DNA from: Emcibacter sp. | GTDB lineage: Bacteria; Pseudomonadota; Alphaproteobacteria; Sphingomonadales; Emcibacteraceae | DNA: 8,661 nucleotides | Reading direction: 5' to 3' | Assembly (NCBI GenBank): GCA_023142175.1 | Contig: JAGLJX010000040.1 | Location: forward strand, 1-8,661 | Shown: positions 1 through 6,944 of the stretch, piece by piece | How positions within the stretch are numbered: the first letter of the stretch is position 1 | Layout of the letters: each line of letters begins with the position of its first letter | Translations under genes and position numbers: made by a program | Notes under the pieces: generated by a model | What the model saw: the letters and a program-made list of their open reading frames with translations, nothing else | Told to the model about the DNA's origin: nothing | The model's database searches: none

Positions 1-2
1 TT

Positions 3-1571
3 GGCGCGCGGCTTGGTATGGTGCTGGAGCCTGAAACCTGTGCGCTTGCCATGGCGGTGCCGGGTCGTCCGGTTAAGCTGCTTTCCACGCGGGAAGAAGA
101 CTGGGTCACGTCACCATCACGCCATCCGGGAAAATACTGGATGAAGATGGGCTTCAAGAAAGACGGCACGCCCGTTGCCTGTGATGCCAAGTTTGAGAAT
201 TACAAAGGGGCATATTATGTGGATGCGTCGGGCACGGCCTTTACCACGGGGGCATGGCTTGGTGGTATGTATAAATTCGACAGCCTGCGGTATCGGGGCG
301 AATCTTATTATACAAACCAGAGCATCTGCGGCGCGTTTCGCGGTTACGGTAACCCTCAGACAAATTTTGTCATGGAACAGATGGTTGACCGGGGCTGTGC
401 GGAACTTGGCGTTGACCCCATTGAATGGCGCAAGAAATGGCATAAGACAGTCGGCGATGATGGCTGGTGTATTGGTGTTCCCTATAACAGTTGTGCGCTT
501 GATGAGTGTCTTGATAGAGCGGCTGAGGCCATCGGATGGACAGAAAAACGTGAGAAATACAAAAACCAGACTGGCGTGAAGCGCCGGGGGATTGGGGTTG
601 CGGTTATGAACCATACCAGCGGGGCGATGCCAATGCTGTTGGAGCATACGGTCTGTGATGTTCTACTTCATCAGGACGCGACCGCGACCATCAATCTCGC
701 CTGTTCAGATATGGGGCAGGGTTCACACACCACGCTCCGGCAGGTGGCGGCGGAAACGCTGGGCTTTTCTTATGATGATGTCCATATTGCCACGGGCGAT
801 ACGGATGCTGCGGGATTTGATATCGGCGCCCATGCCAGCCGTACGCTCTATGTGGGTGGCGGCGCTGTGAAGCAGGCCTGCGAAGATGTGAAAAGGCAGC
901 TTTTCGACCGTGCTGCTCTGGAACTGGAAGAAGACGTAAGCAATCTTTATATGGAAGACAAGATCATCCATGTGAAAGGGGCATCAAACAAGTCTATTTC
1001 TGTTCAGACTATCGCCGATCAGGGGGTTAATAATTTCATGAACCCCGAAAATGGTGAACTCATTGGACAACCCGGACAGATAAAGGGCTACGCCAGCTTC
1101 TTCCCACCCCATAACGCACCGCCCTTTGGCGCGACCATTGCCGAAGTGGAAGTGGATACGGAAACCGGAGAGGTCAAAGTCATCGAACTGGTTAATGCCC
1201 ATGATGTGGGCAAGGCCATTCATCCGGGTGTTGTGGAGGGCCAGCTTGACGGTGGTGCTCAGCAGGGTCTGGGTATGGCCCTGACGGAGGAAACTTATTA
1301 TGATGAAAAAGGCATCTGTCAGAATAACAGTTTCACCGATTATAAAATGTTCGGGCCGTCTGATATGCCGAAAATGACCAATATTTTGGTGGAGAATCCA
1401 GATCCCACCGGCCCGTTCGGTGCCAAGGGGGTTGGTGAAGCCGGAATTGTTCCGCCCGTGGGGGCTACGGCTAATGCGATATTCAACGCCATTGGTGTTC
1501 AAATACTCGAAGCGCCGATCACGCCGGAAAAAATCCTCAAAGCTCTTGAGGAAAAGGACGCAAATTCATAA
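3..1571 (+). CDS. Xanthine dehydrogenase family molybdopterin-binding subunit, 5'-truncated
   Basis: This is the catalytic large subunit of a molybdenum hydroxylase (xanthine dehydrogenase / aldehyde oxidase / 4-hydroxybenzoyl-CoA reductase superfamily). The frame is open to the window edge, and the residues before the Met codon at 18 (GARLG) look like the end of the family's GGFGxR loop, so that Met is internal and the true start lies upstream. Numbering from that Met, I see CGAFRGYGNPQ with Arg108 (matching the substrate-pocket Arg of xanthine dehydrogenase), the cofactor-binding stretch DMGQGSHTTLRQ, GDTDAAGFDIGAHASRTLY, and GAKGVGEAG with Glu474, the expected catalytic base. About 520 residues are present; full family members are usually about 700-800. 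The AYxCSFR loop of form I CO dehydrogenase CoxL is absent. The Fe-S and FAD partner subunits are not in the window. The substrate cannot be read from the sequence; purine, nicotinate or an aromatic acyl-CoA are possible. The family call is secure. Confidence 0.93.
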   Translation, partial: GARLGMVLEPETCALAMAVPGRPVKLLSTREEDWVTSPSRHPGKYWMKMGFKKDGTPVACDAKFENYKGAYYVDASGTAFTTGAWLGGMYKFDSLRYRGESYYTNQSICGAFRGYGNPQTNFVMEQMVDRGCAELGVDPIEWRKKWHKTVGDDGWCIGVPYNSCALDECLDRAAEAIGWTEKREKYKNQTGVKRRGIGVAVMNHTSGAMPMLLEHTVCDVLLHQDATATINLACSDMGQGSHTTLRQVAAETLGFSYDDVHIATGDTDAAGFDIGAHASRTLYVGGGAVKQACEDVKRQLFDRAALELEEDVSNLYMEDKIIHVKGASNKSISVQTIADQGVNNFMNPENGELIGQPGQIKGYASFFPPHNAPPFGATIAEVEVDTETGEVKVIELVNAHDVGKAIHPGVVEGQLDGGAQQGLGMALTEETYYDEKGICQNNSFTDYKMFGPSDMPKMTNILVENPDPTGPFGAKGVGEAGIVPPVGATANAIFNAIGVQILEAPITPEKILKALEEKDANS

Positions 1572-1594
1572 AGCGATAATATCTCCAACTGCCG

Positions 1595-1634
1595 AGCCGC
1601 CTTTTACCCCCAAAGTAGAAGGCGGCTTTTTTTT
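1595..1634 (+). terminator. Rho-independent terminator after the Mo-hydroxylase subunit gene
   Basis: An inverted repeat pairs AGCCGCCTT (1595-1603) with AAGGCGGCT (1619-1627). It extends inward by four more pairs (one G.U) to a loop of about 7 nt, and T8 follows at 1627-1634. It starts 24 nt after the stop of the plus-strand gene. The U-tract exists only on the plus strand. Minus-strand transcripts from the adenosyltransferase gene would contain the hairpin without a U-run, so it is a one-way terminator, although the stem could still protect that mRNA's 3' end. Confidence 0.92.
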
Positions 1635-1636
1635 GC

Positions 1637-2200
1637 TTATCGGTTGGCACCCGGAATCCACAGAACATCGTCTGCGCCGTTGTTGTTAAGGGCGCGGCCC
1701 ATGACAAAAGCATGATCGGACAGGCGGTTGAGATATTGAATAACCAACGGGTTAACATCCTCTGTCTCAGAGACTTGTACCGTCAGGCGCTCGGCCCGCC
1801 GTACAATAGTCCGGCACAGATGCAGGGCTGCCGCTGCCGCACTACCCCCCGGTAGAATGAAGGAATTAAGCGGGGCGAGGCAAGAATTCATCTGGTCAAT
1901 TTCCTGCTCAAGGCGGGTGACTTGTGTCTCTATGATGCGAAGCTCATATTCTGCTTTTACCGATTTGGGGGGTGTGGAGACATCGGCCCCGGCATCAAAC
2001 AGGTCATTCTGAATCCGGAACAGCATATCATCATAAATGCCTTCTGTATGAAGACGGGCGAGGCCATATGCCGCATTGGCCTCATCAATGGTGCCATAAG
2101 CTTCGATGCGGGGCGCGTATTTCGGCTGGCGGCTGCCATCGGAAAGTGATGTCTGGCCCTTGTCCCCACCACGGGTATATATTTTAGTTAGTTTAACCAT
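1637..2200 (-). CDS. pduO: PduO-type cob(I)alamin adenosyltransferase
   Basis: A cytoplasmic enzyme that moves the adenosyl group of ATP to cob(I)alamin to make adenosylcobalamin, the cofactor of enzymes such as methylmalonyl-CoA mutase. The 187-residue length fits the single-domain PduO/MMAB family. Visible family motifs are the N-terminal ATP-binding stretch TKIYTRGGDKGQTSL (residues 5-19), EAYGTIDEANAA (33-44), LPGG (116-119), the conserved helix RTIVRRAER (130-138) with the ATP/cobalamin-contacting Arg and Glu residues, and YLNRLSDHAFVMGR (156-169). The start is the ATG only 4 nt after the stop of the upstream twin-span membrane protein gene; a GTGAG sequence overlapping that stop is a weak ribosome binding site, which suggests translational coupling. 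It converges on the Mo-hydroxylase gene, 65 nt apart. Nothing in the window shows which B12 enzyme it serves. CobA-type adenosyltransferases are unrelated in sequence and excluded. Confidence 0.94.
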   Translation of the reverse strand: MVKLTKIYTRGGDKGQTSLSDGSRQPKYAPRIEAYGTIDEANAAYGLARLHTEGIYDDMLFRIQNDLFDAGADVSTPPKSVKAEYELRIIETQVTRLEQEIDQMNSCLAPLNSFILPGGSAAAAALHLCRTIVRRAERLTVQVSETEDVNPLVIQYLNRLSDHAFVMGRALNNNGADDVLWIPGANR

Positions 2201-2204
2201 ATGC

Positions 2205-2396
2205 TCACGTATATAGGAACAGATACAGCACGACTAGGATCAGGGTCACAAATTGTGAAATAATTCTCCCCTGCATTAATTTATTGCCGTGGTCTTTATT
2301 AAAGTCACCACCCCGGCTCATGGATGCAACACCCATAAGCATAATTCCGGCGGTGACAAATATACCAACAATAATCAGAATCAGTAGCCAGTTCAT
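2205..2396 (-). CDS. Small twin-transmembrane protein (HIG1-like)
   Basis: A 63-residue inner-membrane protein, MNWLLILIIVG... ending ...LYLFLYT, with two hydrophobic spans (about residues 3-24 and 45-62) joined by a polar loop SMSRGGDFNKDHGNKLMQGRI. The arrangement, and the loop ending in N-K-L-M-x-x-R-x-x-x-Q, match my memory of the short 'twin transmembrane protein' of alphaproteobacteria related to the HIG1 domain, a group of poorly known function that often lies just upstream of a cobalamin adenosyltransferase. A longer open frame reaches 2453, but I chose the ATG at 2396 because an AAGGAG box lies 9 nt before it and the extra 19 residues are polar and unlike the family. It is the first gene of a two-gene unit with pduO. 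Its identity rests on pattern and context; function is unknown. Confidence 0.8.
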   Translation of the reverse strand: MNWLLILIIVGIFVTAGIMLMGVASMSRGGDFNKDHGNKLMQGRIISQFVTLILVVLYLFLYT

Positions 2397-2554
2397 GTAA
2401 ATATACTCCTTATTTCGGCTATATTTACGGGACAATATAAGCCTTGTACGCATAAAAACGCATATTATTTTGTTGCCAAAAAAACATATAGTATTTCCTT
2501 GGTAATTTAATCTTCAGGATATAGGGTTTTTTATAAAATATCTAGGAGGATCAT
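2397..2554. promoter_or_regulatory. AT-rich divergent intergenic region
   Basis: These 158 bases lie between the start of the minus-strand twin-span/pduO unit and the start of the plus-strand peptidase gene, so both promoters are probably here. The DNA is clearly more AT-rich than the flanking genes. I found no convincing sigma70 -35/-10 pair: TTGGTA (2499-2504) with TATAGG (2520-2525) has only a 15-nt spacer. A direct repeat ACGCATA occurs at 2448-2454 and 2458-2464. The peptidase gene has a strong AGGAGGA box at 2544-2550. Confidence 0.5.
2406..2411 (-). promoter_or_regulatory. Ribosome binding site that fixes the start of the twin-span protein
   Basis: On the minus strand AAGGAG is followed by a 9-nt spacer and the ATG at 2396. 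No comparable box precedes the ATG at 2453, which would give an 82-residue product. This decides for the 63-residue product. Confidence 0.75.
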
Positions 2555-4654
2555 ATGCGTTCAGTTTTTTTGTCAGGAATTACCGTTGGTATTATTGCCA
2601 TAATTTCTATTTTTTCAGTTTCACAAGCCTTTGCCAAGGACATTGACAAGTCACTGTTATGGCTTGAGGAAGTCGAAGGGGACAAGGCCTTAAAATGGGT
2701 TCGGGCGCAGAATAAAAAAACCATGGACGTGCTGACCGCAGATCCCCTGTTCGAAGGTTTTAAACAACAGGCTTATAAAATCCTCACCGCCTCTGACCGC
2801 ATTACATATGGCAGTATCCGGGGCGGTTATATCTATAATTTCTGGCGGGATGAGACGTATGTGCGCGGCATCTGGCGTCGGGCCTCGGTGGACAGCTATA
2901 AAGGCGGCAACCCCAAATGGGATGTGTTGCTGGATATTGATGCGCTGGCAAAGGCTGAGGATAAAAACTGGGTTTATAAGGGGGCTGATTGTCTGGCCCC
3001 TGATTACCGGCGTTGTCTGGTCAGCCTGTCGCCGGGCGGCACCGATGCCACCACCTACCGCGAATTTGATGTGGCGAATAAGTCCTTTGTAGCGGGTGGT
3101 TTTCAGGTTCCCCTGTCCAAAACCAGCATTGGATGGGAAGACGAAGACACTCTTCTGATTGCCACAAACTGGGGCGAGGGAGCCATGAATACATCCGGTT
3201 ATTCCCGAATTATGAAGCGGTTGCGCCGCGGTAAGGACTTGCAGGATGCACAGACAGTTCTGGAAATGGATAAGTCTGAAACTTTTGTTTTTTCCTTTGA
3301 TTTCATCCGGCCTGAAGGCAAAGCAGTTTTTGTCATGCGCGGGCATGATTTTTATCATTTCACCTATTATCTGGTGATGGATGACGACAGTTTGCAGTTA
3401 TTACCCCTGCCGAAAAAATCAAGCATTGATGGTATGTATAAGGGCCAGATACTGGTGGCGTTAAAGGAAGACTGGCGTGGTCATAAATCCGGTAGTCTGA
3501 TCAGCTTCAGCCTAGATGATTTTAAGGACGCCGGAAAAATTGATCAGATCAATGCGGTCTATGATCCGGGCATGACCGGCACCATCGAAAAGACCGTGGT
3601 GACCAAAGATAAGGTTTATACCGTTGGCCTGGAACATGTCTCCAGCCGTATTCGGGAAATGTCCTTTGACGGTAAAGTCTGGTCGAGCCGTGCTATTGAT
3701 TTTGGTGGTGAAGATGTTTTCTCCATCCGTTCGTCCAGTGGTGACAGCAATGATATGCTTATGGCGCGGGATGGCCTGCTGACCCCTAACAGCCTGTATT
3801 TTGTTAATTTCGAGGCGGGGGAAGAAATTAAACTGCAATCCCTGCCGGCCCGCTTTGACAGTTCCGACCTGATTCTGGAAAAACATCTTGCGACCAGCAA
3901 GGACGGCACCAAAGTCCCCTATTTTATCGTCACTAAAAAAGGCACCAAACTGGATAAGAACACCCCGGTTCTGCAATATGGCTACGGCGGGTTTGAAATT
4001 TCTATTTTGCCCCATTACCGTGCCCTGCGCGGCAAGCTGTGGATGGAAAAGGGCGGGGCCTATGTTATTGCCAATATCCGTGGCGGCGGTGAATATGGCC
4101 CGCGCTGGCATCAATCAGCCCTCCATGAAAATCGTCAGCGGGCCTACGAGGATTTCTTCGCGGTTGCCGAAGCGGTGCAAAACAGCGGCCTGAGTTCGCC
4201 GGAGCATTACGGGGCGGACGGGCGCAGTAACGGCGGGCTTCTCATGGGGGTTAGCTTTACCCAGCGGCCTGATTTATTCAATGCCATTATCTGCGGTGTA
4301 CCTTTGCTTGACATGAAACGCTATAACAAGCTGCTCGCCGGAGCGAGCTGGATGGCGGAATATGGCAATCCGGATACGGATGACTGGGACTATATAAGTA
4401 AATATTCCCCGTTCCAGAATTTGCACAAGGATAAGGATTATCCGAAAGTCTATTTCTTCACCTCCACCAAGGATGACCGCGTTCACCCCGGACACGCCCG
4501 CAAAATGGCCGCCAAGATGGAAGGTTTCGGCCATGAGTTCTATTATTATGAGAATATTGAGGGCGGACACAAGGGCAACGCCAATTACGATCAGGAAGCC
4601 ACCATGCGCGCCCTTGAATATGTCTATCTCTGGCGGCAGCTGGGCGGGGAATAG
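2555..4654 (+). CDS. Secreted prolyl oligopeptidase family (S9) serine peptidase
   Basis: A 699-residue serine peptidase expected to cleave short peptides, usually after proline, in the periplasm. Residues 1-27 form a typical Sec signal peptide (MRSVF, a hydrophobic core, then AFA|KD as the likely cleavage site). The middle of the protein has the divergent sequence expected of the seven-bladed propeller that limits access to small peptides. The C-terminal alpha/beta hydrolase domain carries a complete triad: Ser558 in GRSNGG, Asp640 in KDDRVHP and His672 in GGHKGN. Order and spacing match porcine prolyl oligopeptidase (554/641/680). The oxyanion-region motif NIRGGGEYGPRWH is also present. Cys146 and Cys154 might form a disulfide after export. 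The start is supported by AGGAGGA followed by a 4-nt spacer and by the signal peptide. The gene stands alone and converges on mrp. True proline specificity cannot be read; oligopeptidase B-like specificity is an alternative. Confidence 0.93.
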   Translation: MRSVFLSGITVGIIAIISIFSVSQAFAKDIDKSLLWLEEVEGDKALKWVRAQNKKTMDVLTADPLFEGFKQQAYKILTASDRITYGSIRGGYIYNFWRDETYVRGIWRRASVDSYKGGNPKWDVLLDIDALAKAEDKNWVYKGADCLAPDYRRCLVSLSPGGTDATTYREFDVANKSFVAGGFQVPLSKTSIGWEDEDTLLIATNWGEGAMNTSGYSRIMKRLRRGKDLQDAQTVLEMDKSETFVFSFDFIRPEGKAVFVMRGHDFYHFTYYLVMDDDSLQLLPLPKKSSIDGMYKGQILVALKEDWRGHKSGSLISFSLDDFKDAGKIDQINAVYDPGMTGTIEKTVVTKDKVYTVGLEHVSSRIREMSFDGKVWSSRAIDFGGEDVFSIRSSSGDSNDMLMARDGLLTPNSLYFVNFEAGEEIKLQSLPARFDSSDLILEKHLATSKDGTKVPYFIVTKKGTKLDKNTPVLQYGYGGFEISILPHYRALRGKLWMEKGGAYVIANIRGGGEYGPRWHQSALHENRQRAYEDFFAVAEAVQNSGLSSPEHYGADGRSNGGLLMGVSFTQRPDLFNAIICGVPLLDMKRYNKLLAGASWMAEYGNPDTDDWDYISKYSPFQNLHKDKDYPKVYFFTSTKDDRVHPGHARKMAAKMEGFGHEFYYYENIEGGHKGNANYDQEATMRALEYVYLWRQLGGE

Positions 4655-4669
4655 GTGGAATTTATCCTG

Positions 4670-5752
4670 TTATAATTTCGCCGCGACCTTGCGGGCGATA
4701 TCCACATAGATGGCGGTATGTGCGCTGTCAGGAGCGTGAACCACGATGGGCGTGCCATTGTCGGATGTGGTTCTGATGTCCATATGAAGCGGAATTTCGC
4801 CGAGGAAATCAGTTCCCAGTTTCTCCGCAACCTCTCTTGCGCCACCGTGACCGAAAATATCCGATCTGTCGCCGCAGGACGGGCATAGGAAGTAGCTCAT
4901 ATTCTCAATAATGCCAAAAACATTCACATCGGTCTTCTCGAACATATTAAGTCCCTTGCGGGTATCGGTCAGGGCGATGTCCTGCGGGGTGGAGACCACC
5001 ACAGCCCCGTCTATATCCACATTCTGCGCGAGGGTTAGTTGCACATCCCCTGTCCCCGGCGGCAGGTCAAGGACAAGCACATCAAGTTCGCCGTTCACAT
5101 CCCATTTGGTATCGGCAATCATCTGTTTCACCGCACTCATGACCATAGGGCCGCGCCAGATGGTGGCGGTATCCTGCCGCATCAGATAACCCAGCGACAT
5201 GCTCACAAGGCCATGAGCGATGATGGGGATGATTTTTTTGTCTGCATCCTGAGCGGGCTGTTCAGTCACGCCGAGCATCATGGGGATGGAGGGGCCGTAT
5301 ATATCCACATCAAAAATTCCGGCTTTCAGGCCGATCGATTGCAGGGCCAGAGCCAGATTGACGGCAGTTGTGGATTTGCCCACACCGCCCTTGCCACTGG
5401 CGACCGCAATCACATGCTTCACACCGGGAATTTTAGCGGTATGTTTAAGCGGACCAGCGCCCTTTGTGGGCGACTGCATTTGCGGGATATCTTTTTCCGG
5501 TTGCCGTTCTGCGGTCAGTACAGAGACAACCTTGGCAATGCCGGGAAATTCCATCAGTTTTGCATCACAGGTTTTTCTGACCTGCTCCATCATTTCGGCC
5601 TCTTTCGGATTGATATTGAGGGCAAAACCCACTTCGCCGTCCTTGACCACAAGGCCCTGTACCATGCCCAGAGAGACAATATCCTCGCCCTTACCGGGAT
5701 GAGAAATGGATTTTAAGATATTCAGTAGCTGTTCTGGCTTGATCTGGAGCAT
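4670..5752 (-). CDS. mrp: Mrp/ApbC-family iron-sulfur cluster carrier ATPase
   Basis: A cytosolic P-loop ATPase (NBP35/ApbC/Mrp group) that binds a [4Fe-4S] cluster as a dimer and passes it to target proteins. In its 360 residues I see an N-terminal MIP18/DUF59-type domain (about 1-85), a linker, then the ATPase: deviant Walker A GKGGVGKST (120-128), switch motif DVDIYGPS (148-155), Walker B-like LVLDLPPGTGD (226-236), and the cluster-binding pair CPSC (Cys290, Cys293). All key residues are intact and the length is typical for proteobacterial Mrp. The ATG at 5752 gives the full DUF59 domain; its AGGT ribosome site is weak. The 3' end lies 15 nt from the end of the convergent peptidase gene with no visible terminator. 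The gene diverges from hflK. Fe-S client enzymes could include the Fe-S partner of the Mo-hydroxylase, but that is inference only. Confidence 0.95.
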   Translation of the reverse strand: MLQIKPEQLLNILKSISHPGKGEDIVSLGMVQGLVVKDGEVGFALNINPKEAEMMEQVRKTCDAKLMEFPGIAKVVSVLTAERQPEKDIPQMQSPTKGAGPLKHTAKIPGVKHVIAVASGKGGVGKSTTAVNLALALQSIGLKAGIFDVDIYGPSIPMMLGVTEQPAQDADKKIIPIIAHGLVSMSLGYLMRQDTATIWRGPMVMSAVKQMIADTKWDVNGELDVLVLDLPPGTGDVQLTLAQNVDIDGAVVVSTPQDIALTDTRKGLNMFEKTDVNVFGIIENMSYFLCPSCGDRSDIFGHGGAREVAEKLGTDFLGEIPLHMDIRTTSDNGTPIVVHAPDSAHTAIYVDIARKVAAKL

Positions 5753-5778
5753 TAAAGTACCTATCTATAATTCTGTTG

Positions 5779-5821
5779 TTCATAGTCCTTAGTTGGAATA
5801 TAAGGTTTATGAATTTTTTTT
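5779..5821 (+). terminator. Terminator-like hairpin with T8 in the mrp/hflK divergent region
   Basis: TTCATA (5779-5784) pairs with TATGAA (5808-5813) and CCTTA (5787-5791) pairs with TAAGG (5801-5805). Between the two stem parts are one G.U pair and one T-T mismatch, and the loop is GTTGGAATA. A run of eight T follows (5814-5821). It has the form of a plus-strand intrinsic terminator but lies upstream of hflK, with no plus-strand gene for about 1.1 kb before it. It could be an attenuator, the end of a short RNA, a stop for transcription antisense to mrp, or simply a dyad operator. The structure is seen directly; its role is inference. Confidence 0.5.
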
Positions 5822-5882
5822 ACAGGGGGAATGTGATTTTTCTCTCGTTAGTTGATATTTTTCTTATGTAAGGAGCACTTAT

Positions 5883-6929
5883 ATGCCTTGGCAAAATAAT
5901 AATGATGGTGGCAAAGATCGTGGACCCTGGGGCAGTGGACCCGGCGGCGGTGGTCAGGAGCCACCTGATATTGATGAATTGATTCGCAAGGGTCAGGATA
6001 AATTCCGCTCTGCCTTTGGTGGCGGGCGTGGCGGCAAGGGTGGCGGTAAGGGTATGTTCATGATGATCATCCTGATGTTCACTGTCGGTTATCTCTATTC
6101 GGCTTTCTACAAAGTTCAGCCCGATGAAGCGGGTGTGGTTCTGCGTTTTGGCAAATGGATCGAAACCAAAGGCACCGGCCTTCATTTCCATTTCCCGCCC
6201 ATTGATCAGGTGATCATCCCGAAAGTTACTGCGGTCAACAAGATCGACGTGGGCTTTGGTGGCGGTAAAAAAGAACGCCAGATGCTGACCGGAGACGAGA
6301 ATATCGTCGATGTGCAATATTCCATTCTGTGGCGGATCAAAGACCCTGCAAGATTTCTGTTTAATCTGGAACAGAGAGAGCAGAGCATCAAGGCCGTATC
6401 AGAAAGTGCCATGCGTGAAGTGGTGGCAAGAACCGCCATTCAGCAGATCATGACATCGGAACGTCTTGCGATTGAGATCGAAGTACGTGGCATTATGCAG
6501 ACCGTGCTCGACAGCTATGAAGCCGGTATCGAGATCACTCAGATCAAGATGGATACGGTATCTCCGCCTGCACAAGTTTCCGAAGCATTTAATGATGTAC
6601 AGAAGGCCGAAGCTGATCGGGATAAAACCATCAATGAAGCCAAAAAGTATCAGAATAAAATCGTTCCCACAGCCCGTGGTCAGGCGGAAAGAATGAATCA
6701 GGAAGCCGAAGCCTATAAAGCCCGCGCCATTACCAAGGCCGAGGGTGAAAGCGCACGCTTCCTGTCCGTTTATGAGCAATATAAACTGGCCAAGGATGTG
6801 ACCCGCAGACGGTTGTATCTGGAAACAATGGAAAGAATTCTTGGCAATACGGACAAGGTTATTCTTGAAAATGAAAATAGCGGCGTGTTGCCTTACCTGC
6901 CGTTGCCCGCCATTAAGAAACAGAATTAG
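5883..6929 (+). CDS. hflK: HflK, FtsH protease modulator (SPFH family)
   Basis: A membrane-anchored SPFH/prohibitin-family protein which, with HflC, forms the large assembly that surrounds and modulates the FtsH AAA+ protease. The 348 residues show a Gly/Asp-rich cytoplasmic N-terminus (GPWGSGPGGGGQ, then GGGRGGKGGGKG around 46-57), one membrane span at about 58-76, an SPFH domain beginning YKVQPDEAGVVLRFGKW, and a long charged helix (QKAEADRDKTINEAKKYQN onward) typical of the HflK coiled coil. E. coli HflK is longer (419), mostly at the termini. The start is set by AAGGAG at 5870-5875 with a 7-nt spacer and by the family's usual MPW opening. It is the first gene of an operon with hflC, 15 nt apart. 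Confidence 0.96.
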   Translation: MPWQNNNDGGKDRGPWGSGPGGGGQEPPDIDELIRKGQDKFRSAFGGGRGGKGGGKGMFMMIILMFTVGYLYSAFYKVQPDEAGVVLRFGKWIETKGTGLHFHFPPIDQVIIPKVTAVNKIDVGFGGGKKERQMLTGDENIVDVQYSILWRIKDPARFLFNLEQREQSIKAVSESAMREVVARTAIQQIMTSERLAIEIEVRGIMQTVLDSYEAGIEITQIKMDTVSPPAQVSEAFNDVQKAEADRDKTINEAKKYQNKIVPTARGQAERMNQEAEAYKARAITKAEGESARFLSVYEQYKLAKDVTRRRLYLETMERILGNTDKVILENENSGVLPYLPLPAIKKQN

Positions 6930-6944
6930 GATAGGATAAAGACA

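Noticed and set aside
18..20. ATG at 18 as the start of the Mo-hydroxylase subunit
   Set aside because: The frame is open to the window edge and the codons before it encode part of the family's conserved GGFG loop, so the protein is truncated by the window.
2397..2453. N-terminal extension of the twin-span protein to the ATG at 2453
   Set aside because: The extension is polar and basic without a ribosome site, while the ATG at 2396 has AAGGAG and begins directly with the first membrane span.
2690..4114. Long open frames antisense to the peptidase gene (222 and 200 codons)
   Set aside because: They lie fully within a gene with an intact catalytic triad and signal peptide, and their products show no recognisable motif or ribosome site.
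5039..5716. 225-codon plus-strand frame antisense to mrp
   Set aside because: The minus strand encodes a complete Mrp protein with Walker A and CPSC motifs; the antisense product is rich in His, Cys and Gly and looks like a codon shadow.
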